Shown one piece after another: positions 8,212-16,699 of a stretch of DNA of 64,000 bases (positions are counted from its first letter, which is position 1; each line of letters begins with the position of its first letter). The stretch spans positions 558,001 through 622,000 of the forward strand of contig NZ_CP049861.1 in NCBI RefSeq assembly GCF_011299615.1, written 5' to 3'. This stretch comes from Erysipelothrix sp. HDW6C (GTDB taxonomy: Bacteria > Bacillota_I > Bacilli_A > Erysipelotrichales > Erysipelotrichaceae). The notes below the pieces were generated by a model, which saw only the letters and a list, made by a program, of their open reading frames with translations, did not search any database and was not told where the DNA came from. The translations under genes and the position numbers were made by a program.

Positions 8212-8911
8212 AAACTTTATGAAAGCGTTAGGATTTTCACTATTAATGTTAGTGTTTCCAATAATATCATCAATAATAATACAGGTAATGCAAGTCACTG
8301 ATGATGCAACTGCATTTGTTATACAAGCTGTGGCCTTTGGTATCGCAGCAATAATTGGACTTGGAATAATGAGACGAATGAAACTGTCTCTTCACGTACC
8401 GTTTAAGAATTCGCTCAAAGATGTTCTTTGGTTTTTACCACTAATTGTTATTGAGGTTCTTGGATTAGTGCTTGGTTTTCAAACAAATTTAAGTGTATCA
8501 TATGTACTTTCACTTTTGATATTTACAATTTGTGTTGGTATTAGTGAGGAAGTTTTTTTCAGAGGCATTGTACTAAGAATTCTTGAAAGAAAGAACAAAA
8601 AATATGCAGTCATAGTTTCATCAATATTTTTTGGAATTCTACATTTAGCAAATTTAGCTGGAGGCGTAAGCATAGAATATGCCCTACTTCAAGTTGTCTT
8701 TGCATTCCTATTCGGGTTCATTTCAGCTAATCTAGTAGTAATTACAAAATCACTTTTACCGGTAATTATCTGGCATTTTACCCATGATTTTATATCATTT
8801 ATGAGTGGAGATACACTCAATAGTCTTTCACTCATGATTTTAGGTATTCAGTGTATAATAATGATTGTGTACTCAATTTACTTATGGAAAAAGTTACCCA
8901 TTCAAAAATAA
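8204..8911 (+). CDS. CPBP-family intramembrane glutamic protease
   Basis: A 235-residue polytopic membrane protein of the CPBP (Abi/CAAX protease) family. The signature elements are present: SEEVFFRG with the glutamate pair E115/E116 and R120, FFGILHLAN with H147, and a later HFTHDF motif. These form the glutamate/histidine active site of Rce1-like proteases. Such proteins process prenylated or other membrane substrates and in Gram-positives are linked to bacteriocin maturation or immunity. The substrate here is unknown. It is co-transcribed with the TetR-like gene and ends at a strong terminator. Confidence 0.88.
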   Translation: MNKNFMKALGFSLLMLVFPIISSIIIQVMQVTDDATAFVIQAVAFGIAAIIGLGIMRRMKLSLHVPFKNSLKDVLWFLPLIVIEVLGLVLGFQTNLSVSYVLSLLIFTICVGISEEVFFRGIVLRILERKNKKYAVIVSSIFFGILHLANLAGGVSIEYALLQVVFAFLFGFISANLVVITKSLLPVIIWHFTHDFISFMSGDTLNSLSLMILGIQCIIMIVYSIYLWKKLPIQK

Positions 8912-8912
8912 T

Positions 8913-8959
8913 AAAAAAACTAGAACGTAGAGGGTAACCGCCAATGTTCTAGTTTTTTT
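8913..8959. terminator. Intrinsic terminator
   Basis: A perfect 14-bp inverted repeat (8913-8926 with 8946-8959) with A-rich and T-rich outer ends follows the protease gene. It could act in both directions. Confidence 0.85.
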
Positions 8960-8997
8960 ATTTCAAATTTTCCGCAGTACTTAACACGATCATACAA

Positions 8998-9510
8998 TCA
9001 CTGAAATCGGGTGTATCTCATTTCTGCGAATTGCCCAAATTGATGCACGGATTTGAGTGTGAAGCGTTTTATAGCATCCTCTTGTGTGAAAAGGGGGATT
9101 CCGGATCCCAATAAGACAGGGGCAATTTGTAAGATAATTTCATCAACACGATTTGCGTTCAAGAGATGGGAAAGGATGGTGTTACCACCAACAATCCAAA
9201 TGTTCTCTGATTTGAAAGTGTCAATAAAGCGAATGACATCACCGCTGATTGGTGTGAATCTATCAATAAGTGCTTCGCTTTGGTGGGTAAATACGTAGTT
9301 TTCGGTGGTGCTGTAAAAGTCTGATATGTTTGGGATATCTTTAATGGCATCGTAGGTACGTCTGCCCATGATTGTGACATTCATTTCTTTGTAAAAAGAA
9401 TCATAACTCGTTTCTTCGACACTGCCAGAATCGTGCAGCCAATCGAGTTGGTGGTTCTTGTCGGCAAGATAGCCGTCCATTGTGATGCACCCATAAAAGT
9501 ATAGTTTCAT
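8998..9510 (-). CDS. Dihydrofolate reductase-fold protein (RibD C-terminal type)
   Basis: A 170-residue cytosolic protein with the RibD_C/DHFR-like fold. Visible features are the N-terminal MDGYLA element, the TIMGRRTYDA motif, IWIVGGNTIL (nucleotide-binding GG) and LLGSGIPLF near the end. Proteins of this type (YyaP/YwjB-like) are NADPH-dependent reductases of uncertain substrate and are not the essential DHFR. It begins 8 bases after the proC stop and is probably co-transcribed with proC. Confidence 0.85.
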   Translation of the reverse strand: MKLYFYGCITMDGYLADKNHQLDWLHDSGSVEETSYDSFYKEMNVTIMGRRTYDAIKDIPNISDFYSTTENYVFTHQSEALIDRFTPISGDVIRFIDTFKSENIWIVGGNTILSHLLNANRVDEIILQIAPVLLGSGIPLFTQEDAIKRFTLKSVHQFGQFAEMRYTRFQ

Positions 9511-9518
9511 CCAGTAAC

Positions 9519-10307
9519 CTACTTTATGATAGAAGTCCCGAATTTGTCTTTATCGATTGTGGCGCGTACAGCCTCTCTCACGACGGATTCGAACTTGTTG
9601 TTATCGAGTGATGTAACACCTTCTATTGTTGTCCCACCAGGCGAGCAAACGCGTTTGGTGAGAATCTGTGCATCGACGCCGCTTATTCGTAAGTAGTCAG
9701 CACTACCTGCAACTGCTAGGGCAGCGATATCGAGTGTCTCCTCATAAGAAAGGCCTTCTTCCATTCCTTCTTTTGCCATTGCATCAATAAACTTAAATAC
9801 AAAGGCTGGTGAGCTTCCGCCGATTGCGCTGAAACCGCTGAACTGTGCTTCGTCAATTTCGATAATTTCACCAAGGTGATTAAAAATATCGCGCACTGTG
9901 TTCAAGTGTTCGGGCGACGTGAGGCTATTGTGGCAAATTGCGGAAATTCCTTTTTGAATTGCGACATTGAGATTAGGCATGACGCGGACGATTGCAATAT
10001 CTCCTGTCATTGCGGTGATGTCGTCCAGTGATAATTTTGCTGCAATGGAAACAATGGTTTTGCCTTTCAAGAATGGCTTAATTTCAGCAATTATTTCAGG
10101 AAATTTCTCTGGTTTAACACTTAAGACGATGATGTCGGATTCGATAACGCACATCTCATGATTCGATGCTGCATGAACTCCCAGTTTGCTAGCCTTAAAG
10201 AGTGTATCCTCTGGGGTGCGTGCGCTGATAACAATACTGTTTTTATCTGGCATGCCTTGAATGATTGCTTGGGCCATATTGCCAATTCCTATAAATCCAA
10301 TTTTCAT
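9519..10307 (-). CDS. proC: Pyrroline-5-carboxylate reductase
   Basis: Catalyses the last step of proline synthesis, NAD(P)H-dependent reduction of pyrroline-5-carboxylate. The 262-residue length is typical. The N-terminal Rossmann motif GFIGIGNMA is present. The C-terminal dimerisation part contains the conserved stretch reading KRVCSPGGTTIEGV. GGAGGG precedes the ATG. The gene follows a structured leader with a terminator (about 10346-10453), so its expression may be controlled by attenuation. The other proline genes (proA, proB) are not nearby. Confidence 0.95.
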   Translation of the reverse strand: MKIGFIGIGNMAQAIIQGMPDKNSIVISARTPEDTLFKASKLGVHAASNHEMCVIESDIIVLSVKPEKFPEIIAEIKPFLKGKTIVSIAAKLSLDDITAMTGDIAIVRVMPNLNVAIQKGISAICHNSLTSPEHLNTVRDIFNHLGEIIEIDEAQFSGFSAIGGSSPAFVFKFIDAMAKEGMEEGLSYEETLDIAALAVAGSADYLRISGVDAQILTKRVCSPGGTTIEGVTSLDNNKFESVVREAVRATIDKDKFGTSIIK

Positions 10308-10345
10308 GATAATCCCTCCATAACTCTATTTTCTACCCAAAACGC

Positions 10346-10453
10346 AGAAAAAGCAAGTTGCCTTGCTTCTTCTTGAATAATCCGCTTCATTGAAAGGTCC
10401 TTGGTTTACCAAGATCAAGGAATGTTATTCAAATCTGAGCCTAACCTCATTCC
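10346..10453 (-). ncRNA. Structured leader RNA with intrinsic terminator upstream of proC
   Basis: A promoter (TTCACA 10484-10489, TAAGAT 10461-10466, 17 bp apart, minus strand) predicts a start at about 10453. The leader begins GGAATG, which can pair with CATTCC at 10419-10424. The next eight bases, TTGAATAA (10425-10432), are perfectly complementary to TTATTCAA (10373-10380). A CTTGG/CCAAG hairpin lies between. A terminator hairpin (10351-10368) with a T-run follows, about 40 bases before proC. The T-box signature TGGNACCGCG is absent and I do not recognise a known riboswitch class. Confidence 0.55.
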
Positions 10454-10460
10454 TAATTCT

Positions 10461-10489
10461 ATCTTAACGGAATTGGAAAGATATGTGAA
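10461..10489 (-). promoter_or_regulatory. proC leader promoter
   Basis: TTCACA at 10484-10489 and TAAGAT at 10461-10466 (minus strand) are spaced 17 bp, directly before the structured leader. Confidence 0.55.
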
Positions 10490-10551
10490 TTAATATAATC
10501 ATAATAACTTAATAATATACAAATTGCTTCGTTTAAGACAAGGTGACATGG

Positions 10552-10583
10552 AAAAACGGTATCAGAAGTGTGATACCGTTTTT
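10552..10583. terminator. Bidirectional terminator after the giant adhesin gene
   Basis: A perfect 13-bp inverted repeat with A-run and T-run ends lies just beyond the adhesin stop codon on the minus strand. Confidence 0.85.
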
Positions 10584-10590
10584 CTTATGA

Positions 10591-13500
10591 TTAGAATTTC
10601 TTTTTGCGATTCACAAATACAATAAGTGAACCCATTAACAAGGAACCCATTCCCATAAAGAGTGGCATGTTTGATACCCCTGCTCCTGGAAGGTTGGTTT
10701 CTTGAGTTGGTTTTGGTTTCTTAACGACACCGAGAACAATTGGTTCGAGTGTGTTAGCGAAACGAATTTCGACAGGTGAGAATTCACCTTCAAATTCCTC
10801 GGGAATCTCAAACGCTGCGAGTTTCTTTGACAGTAAGTAACCTTTTGGAGCTTTTACTTCTTGAATGAAGTATGATCCAGGTTCAAGACCGCCAATTGCA
10901 AGTTTTCCATTGACAGTTATAACGTCTTTGTGGAGAACTTCTTTGTTTTCGTCAAGGATATTGAAGACTGCCTCTCCAATGGTTTTTCCTTTGTCATCGA
11001 TTTTTGTGACATTGACACTACCTTGGTAGTTGACCACATCACCAAGATCTATATTGACTTTATTGCTTCCTTCACCAGGCACAAGGAATGTTATAACTTG
11101 AGTATTGACGATGTAACCTTTAACACCGTTTGACTCTTGGATTGTATAACTTCCAGGGCTCAAGTTTTGGAATGAAACAGCACCATCGCTTTTTGAAACA
11201 TCTGTAGCAACAAGTGTTCCGTCTGCGTCATAGAGTGTAAACTCTGCGCCTTCGAGGTTGGTGCCTGCTTCGGTAACTTTGGTTAAGAATACATCTGCTT
11301 TAAAGTTTGTTTGTGTGACATTTACAGTTTCAGGCACATCTTCTGCTTCGGCTGAAATTGTAAACGTTACGTGTTCTGTATTAAGAATAAATCCTTCAGG
11401 TGCTGCTGTTTCTTGGAAATAGTAATCACCTGGAGATAAGTCTGTGACGCTAATCAAACCATCACTATTTGTTGTGAGGTTAGGACGGATTAAGTCACCG
11501 TTTGTTGCGAAGAGGCTGTATTCAGCATCTTCTAGAGGTGTTCCTGTTTCATCGACCTTTTTCAATGAAGCGGAGCCTTTGTAGTTAACGACATCACTGA
11601 TGTCTTTGATTGCTTTTGTTGCCTTAAGTGTATCGAGCTCAAATGAGAATTTCTCAGTTCTCAATACATAACCTGGAGCAGCGACTGTCTCATAATAGAC
11701 ATAGCTTCCGGGACCAAGATTTGTGAATGTTACGTATCCGTCATCATCTGACACGAATCGATCGGGCAGTAGCACACCATCTTTCTCAAGTGCAAACTCT
11801 GCACCACCCAGACCGTTTATACCATCTGTTTTGTTGAATGTTGCGCTCATCTTATAGTTCGCAAACTCTTCTGCATCAACAATAACAGGGTTGTTATGAT
11901 CAACGGATTCTTTAATTTCGAAAGGAATTGGCGTTGCGTCTAGGAAGTATCCTGGAGCAGCAACTTTCTCAACAAAGTAATACTTACCTGGCGCAAGTCC
12001 TTCGACAGTGATGACACCATCAACGCGTGACATCAGTCCGGATTGGAATTCGATTCTCAAGCTTTCATCACTTTGTGGTTCGCCAGTATAAAGTGCAAAC
12101 TCAGTTCCAGATATTCCGCGGGTGATTGAATCGCTAACGCCTCCATCAACTTTACGAAGGATTACGGAACCTTGATAGTTCGCAAATCCATCTTCATTAA
12201 TATTGATTGTAATCGGTGCGTTGATTGCATTGTCCGCGATTGTAAATGGAATCAATGTTTTGCTTAAGACATAGCCTGGTGCTGCTTGTGTTTCTTTAAT
12301 AACATACGATCCAGGACCAAGTGGTGTGAATGATACTTTTCCATCAGTTTGCGATGTTGTTGTTAACAATGCGGTTGTCAGGTTGTCGTATGTCGGTGTA
12401 GTGCCTGGTGTGACACGATAGACAGCGAATGTTGCGCCACTGAGTGTTTTATCATTTTCAGGATTTCCGTCATACTTTGTAAAGTTGACAGTAGCACTGT
12501 AATTTTTAGCTGTTACATTTACTGTAGCAGGCTTTGTAGATGCCGCTGCGGGGATGGTGAATTTAATCTCATCCTCATTGCGCAGGTACGAGTGTGAAGG
12601 TGTTTCTTCCACAAAAGTATAGTCGCTAGGGGCGAGTGCATCTTTGATTTCGATAATACCATTTTTTGTGGGATAGACTCCGATTAGCTCGGTAGTGTTA
12701 CGGTAAAGCTTGAATGAGATTGGACTCGTAATAGCCTTCTCAGTGATACCGTCAAGCTTCGTTAGTTTTACAGAGCCTTTATGGTTCACGACGTTGATTG
12801 TTTCAGAACCATCCTCATTGAAGAGTATGTTTTCTTTGACGCTGATTTTGAATTCGGTTGGGTTCAAGATATGTCCTGCAATTGCAGTTTTCTCTTTCAC
12901 GATATATGTGCCCGGTAACAATCCAAGGTTATTGTTGTTGAACGATCCTTGACCGTTTGAATTCGTTGTAAATTCACCCATAAGTTTTCCACGTGTGCCA
13001 TCAGTTGCCTGTTCGTAAACTTCGAACACGGCAATAAGTTTGTCTTTCTGGTTTGTGGAAGAAGTCTTGGTAAGTTTGATTTCATTCAATACATTGGTAA
13101 CTCGGTGTGTAACGCCAGCGGCACTTGAGTCTTTGCTGACGCGGACGGCAACACCGTTTCGATAGTTTGCGGGGATACCATAACCATCAACCGTTTTAAC
13201 TTCTTTAAGAATATAGTCTCCAGTTAGTAAAGGTTTCAGTGTTACTAAACCCTTGCTATCGGTTGTACCGCGAGCGGCAAACTTACCTGATTTTGCAAAG
13301 TAGAGTTCGAATTGAACGCCACTTAAGGGTTTTCCATCTGCGCCTACTTTTTCAATTGTGAACGTTTGGCTTGAACCATCAACAGATCCACCACCGAAGT
13401 TTAAACTGCTTGTTGAAGTTTCCTTATCGGATACAGTGCTTTGAGCGGTTGTTGATCCATTGAACGCAACGTTATTCTTGAATGTATGTTTTCCTTCTTC

Positions 13501-16371
13501 GAAGAGTGGTACTGTCTTATATTTCACGATGAATGATTTGTAACCAAGGTCGCTTATTTTTAAGACTTCAAGATCAAAGGATTCAATTGGGAATTCTCCC
13601 TCTTTTTGAACCTCATTGAATGTAACTTTGTAGTTTGTATCGCGGATTAATTTTGTGCCTTGAATTACCGTACCATCACTCTTGACTGTCGCTCCATAAA
13701 CTTCAAGTGACTTTTGATCGTAAGTGTGGTTGTTGCTAAGCGTATCGGTAATTTTAGCTTCTGTTAAATCACTGTTGCTCTTGTTAAGGACAATGGTCCA
13801 ATTGAATGCGGCAGGTTTGCCGTTCACCTGTTCAACAGTATAGGATTTTTCGCTAAAGTTTCCGCCATTAGGGATATCGACTGTTGCATCGACAGTTGTT
13901 GTTTGCTTGTTGGTTGTTACAACTGCGACATTCTTAATCTTCTCAGGAATAATTTTGTCATCCATTGAAGTTTTGAACTCAACAGCAATCCGTTGTGGCT
14001 TTGCTCCCATCGAATTAATGAATGACTCGTTAAAGTTAAATGAAACGGAATCATCATCTTTCGAAGAGTTATTTTCTGTTAGTGTGAAATGTTCGCCACT
14101 CTTTAGTTGGACGGATGATCCGTCAACAAGCGTTGTACTTCCATCGGGATTAACCGTGTAGTTCATTGCTTTTGCAGTTTCGAGTAAGAACTTTTGATTT
14201 TCCAAGAGTACATCCGCAATGTTATAACGCGTAATGTCCTCGTGTCCGTTAAAGTTCAAGTAGATGACCCATGTTAGCTCTTTTGAGTCAAAGTCATAAC
14301 TTCCTGTTTTCTTACCGTTGTTAATAAATGATGAAGCAGTTGGAACTGTTGCGGTTGCTTCTTGATTAATTATCTTCTTGTTGGTTGTAGTGAGTGTAAC
14401 ATCAACGTGGTTCGAGAACGTATCACGTTGTTTGGTCACGCTGTTGTCAGTGAGTGTGGTGTAGGTTGTATCGTAAGTTAAACTGTAGTTTGCTGTAGCG
14501 GGTGCTTCAATAACGGAGTAATCAAGTGTGTATGATTTCTTGTCCGATGAGAACACAGGTGTTACTGGTGTTTTAGTATTTGTTACATGATTGTACAATA
14601 CAAAGCTTGTTGGTACATAAGTTAAATCTGCAGCACCGTCAACAAGTTTATCGTTGAGGTGAATGTTGGTAATGCTGTGATTTCCATCATTAATGCCGAC
14701 TGTCCATGTGATTTTCTTTGCACTGTAATCAATGGTTGCGTTTTTACTTGCGATACCGATTCCGTATCCTGTTCCGCTGCCATCTTTACCGACCGATTCA
14801 ACGTCGCCGTTGTTGTCGATTGATAGTGTAGCTCTGTTTGATACGGGATCCTTAAGTTTATGAATCATCTCTTCGCGAACTTGAGTTTTATAGTTTATTT
14901 TTAGAGTATCGGTTGTTGGTTTAAGATATTTAACATCAAATCCATTTCCTGAGCTGTCAAATGAAATAGCGTAGGTATCGGCAAACTGTGCTTCAAATGC
15001 AGCCAGTGAGTAGTCGGTGCCGTTTACATTGATTTTAAAGGAATCTTTTTGATAATCAAATGTATCAATAGGTGAGATGCGGTCTGTGAATAATGCATCT
15101 TTAGGAAGATTGATGCCACTTGGATTGAGTGTGACATTCCATTCAAATGTACGATCTGCTTTGTTATATGTTGAACCGCTTTTTACGACAACGGACTCAC
15201 GTGTAAATGTTTGTTTGACTTCATTTGAATCTTTAGGTTGAAATTCAGTAGATTCCAAAGTTGCTTTGTTGGTGAAATCCTTGCTGTCAGTTAAGATTGA
15301 TAATTGTGACTCATCAACAGTTGTTGTGATAACAATTTTACGGGGGGTACTCAACTTCTCGAAGGTTAGTAAATTTCCGGTAACATTCCATTCAGAGGTC
15401 ATATCCACAGGTGTGCCTTCGCTAATTACTGAGCCTTTAGCGTTGATTGCGTACTCATTGACCATAACGCTGTCAACGGTGAGACCGGCTGGAATCATGT
15501 CAGTGACTTTGACGTTCGTGAGGTCTTGATAGTCCTCGTTTATATTGATAACCCAGGTAATTGTTTTTGCTGTGGTATCACGTGTCAATGCAGATTTTTT
15601 AATAGGGCTTCCAGGTGTTGTTGGAGTTACGGTAAATTCAACAAGTTTTTCATGTGTTACAGGATGAATGATATCAATGATTTTGTTGACTTCATTCTCT
15701 TCAACGTTGAATTTTGTACCAACCATGATATTTCCTTTGAAATCTTCGACCATCTCGGATGTTAGGATACCTTGTCCGAATGTGAATACAATCTTTTGAG
15801 TTGCTTCATCATAGCGGTAGGTACCGAGATCGTCTTTTGGTTGTGAAAGGGGTACATCCTTATTAAATACAAATCCAGGAGGAAGGTCGATAGAGATTGT
15901 ATCACCAGGAATTGGTTTGAAATCTTCATCATCGGTTTTAATAATCTCCCAGTTTACTGAGAATTGCAATTCGTCACCATCTTTAATAGGCATTGTGAGG
16001 GCTTCGTTTGGATCGGGTACAAGGTTTATATCATTTAATTTATAATTAACGGCAGTGACCTTGTAGTTCCCTGAGATTGTTAAATCTTTCGGTTGTCTCT
16101 CTTCAAGATTTTGTGTTGCGACTTCTTGTGGCTTCGCAACCTCGCCAGTAGGCTCTTTATCAGGAGGTGTTGTAGGTTCTTCTTCTGTTTGTGGTGGTAT
16201 TTCGACTGCTTCTGCAGTGGGTTCAGTAGGTGTCTCAGTCGCTGAAACAGGCGCTACTTCGGTAGGTGTTGTGCTGCTTGGTGTCGGTTGATTGTCGGCA
16301 AATACTGTGAGTTGCACCATGATCAAAGACGCAATTAAAGACAGCACTAAAAAAGACTTTTTCTTCTTCAT
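10591..16371 (-). CDS. Giant CnaB-repeat cell-wall adhesin (LPGAG anchor)
   Basis: A 1926-residue surface protein. Signal peptide about 1-25, then a Pro/Thr/Glu-rich stalk to about 95. Next come about five collagen-adhesin-like beta domains (about 95-990), each with a motif such as KTITWVI or ELTWVIY. About nine CnaB/SpaA-type repeats follow (about 995-1880), each starting like VxLTKxD and ending with PGSYxxxE and APxGY elements. The Lys and Glu positions fit self-forming isopeptide bonds. The end has LPGAGVSN (LPGAG at 1894-1898), a hydrophobic helix and NRKKKF. It is a sortase substrate and a probable host-matrix adhesin, resembling Rsp-type adhesins of Erysipelothrix; that resemblance is from memory. 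GGAG lies 8 bases before the ATG. Confidence 0.9.
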   Translation of the reverse strand: MKKKKSFLVLSLIASLIMVQLTVFADNQPTPSSTTPTEVAPVSATETPTEPTAEAVEIPPQTEEEPTTPPDKEPTGEVAKPQEVATQNLEERQPKDLTISGNYKVTAVNYKLNDINLVPDPNEALTMPIKDGDELQFSVNWEIIKTDDEDFKPIPGDTISIDLPPGFVFNKDVPLSQPKDDLGTYRYDEATQKIVFTFGQGILTSEMVEDFKGNIMVGTKFNVEENEVNKIIDIIHPVTHEKLVEFTVTPTTPGSPIKKSALTRDTTAKTITWVININEDYQDLTNVKVTDMIPAGLTVDSVMVNEYAINAKGSVISEGTPVDMTSEWNVTGNLLTFEKLSTPRKIVITTTVDESQLSILTDSKDFTNKATLESTEFQPKDSNEVKQTFTRESVVVKSGSTYNKADRTFEWNVTLNPSGINLPKDALFTDRISPIDTFDYQKDSFKINVNGTDYSLAAFEAQFADTYAISFDSSGNGFDVKYLKPTTDTLKINYKTQVREEMIHKLKDPVSNRATLSIDNNGDVESVGKDGSGTGYGIGIASKNATIDYSAKKITWTVGINDGNHSITNIHLNDKLVDGAADLTYVPTSFVLYNHVTNTKTPVTPVFSSDKKSYTLDYSVIEAPATANYSLTYDTTYTTLTDNSVTKQRDTFSNHVDVTLTTTNKKIINQEATATVPTASSFINNGKKTGSYDFDSKELTWVIYLNFNGHEDITRYNIADVLLENQKFLLETAKAMNYTVNPDGSTTLVDGSSVQLKSGEHFTLTENNSSKDDDSVSFNFNESFINSMGAKPQRIAVEFKTSMDDKIIPEKIKNVAVVTTNKQTTTVDATVDIPNGGNFSEKSYTVEQVNGKPAAFNWTIVLNKSNSDLTEAKITDTLSNNHTYDQKSLEVYGATVKSDGTVIQGTKLIRDTNYKVTFNEVQKEGEFPIESFDLEVLKISDLGYKSFIVKYKTVPLFEEGKHTFKNNVAFNGSTTAQSTVSDKETSTSSLNFGGGSVDGSSQTFTIEKVGADGKPLSGVQFELYFAKSGKFAARGTTDSKGLVTLKPLLTGDYILKEVKTVDGYGIPANYRNGVAVRVSKDSSAAGVTHRVTNVLNEIKLTKTSSTNQKDKLIAVFEVYEQATDGTRGKLMGEFTTNSNGQGSFNNNNLGLLPGTYIVKEKTAIAGHILNPTEFKISVKENILFNEDGSETINVVNHKGSVKLTKLDGITEKAITSPISFKLYRNTTELIGVYPTKNGIIEIKDALAPSDYTFVEETPSHSYLRNEDEIKFTIPAAASTKPATVNVTAKNYSATVNFTKYDGNPENDKTLSGATFAVYRVTPGTTPTYDNLTTALLTTTSQTDGKVSFTPLGPGSYVIKETQAAPGYVLSKTLIPFTIADNAINAPITININEDGFANYQGSVILRKVDGGVSDSITRGISGTEFALYTGEPQSDESLRIEFQSGLMSRVDGVITVEGLAPGKYYFVEKVAAPGYFLDATPIPFEIKESVDHNNPVIVDAEEFANYKMSATFNKTDGINGLGGAEFALEKDGVLLPDRFVSDDDGYVTFTNLGPGSYVYYETVAAPGYVLRTEKFSFELDTLKATKAIKDISDVVNYKGSASLKKVDETGTPLEDAEYSLFATNGDLIRPNLTTNSDGLISVTDLSPGDYYFQETAAPEGFILNTEHVTFTISAEAEDVPETVNVTQTNFKADVFLTKVTEAGTNLEGAEFTLYDADGTLVATDVSKSDGAVSFQNLSPGSYTIQESNGVKGYIVNTQVITFLVPGEGSNKVNIDLGDVVNYQGSVNVTKIDDKGKTIGEAVFNILDENKEVLHKDVITVNGKLAIGGLEPGSYFIQEVKAPKGYLLSKKLAAFEIPEEFEGEFSPVEIRFANTLEPIVLGVVKKPKPTQETNLPGAGVSNMPLFMGMGSLLMGSLIVFVNRKKKF

Positions 16372-16699
16372 TCAGTTTCTCCATTCTCTAACACGCAAAT
16401 ATATTATAGAGAAAATGATAGAAACATAGTTAAAATTGGCTACGTAAGAGCTCTAAACAAGAGTGTTTCCGTACAAAATGTACGAATTGAACAAAGATGC
16501 GGACGAGATAACGCAATAAAAGGGCTGATTATGGTAGCCCTGATGGTGAATACTTAATAGTTTGTGTCAGAAGATGAAGATATGTTATTAAGTATCTGTA
16601 AAGGTTATAGCAACGTCCTGTTGCTGAGAACATAATACTATTTTCATCTTATTCTGAGTAAGAAATGTCATAAAACTATCGAAAATTGTAACAAACGGA
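16372..16699. other. Upstream region of the adhesin gene
   Basis: About 330 bases between the ATPase gene end and the adhesin start. On the minus strand there is a TATAAT-like -10 box near 16403 with a weak -35. A small minus-strand frame at 16588-16860 overlaps the ATPase gene and looks spurious. I saw no RNA gene. Confidence 0.4.

Noticed and set aside
10346-10453. T-box riboswitch in front of proC
   Set aside because: The TGGNACCGCG antiterminator core is not present, so I list the leader only as an unclassified structured RNA.
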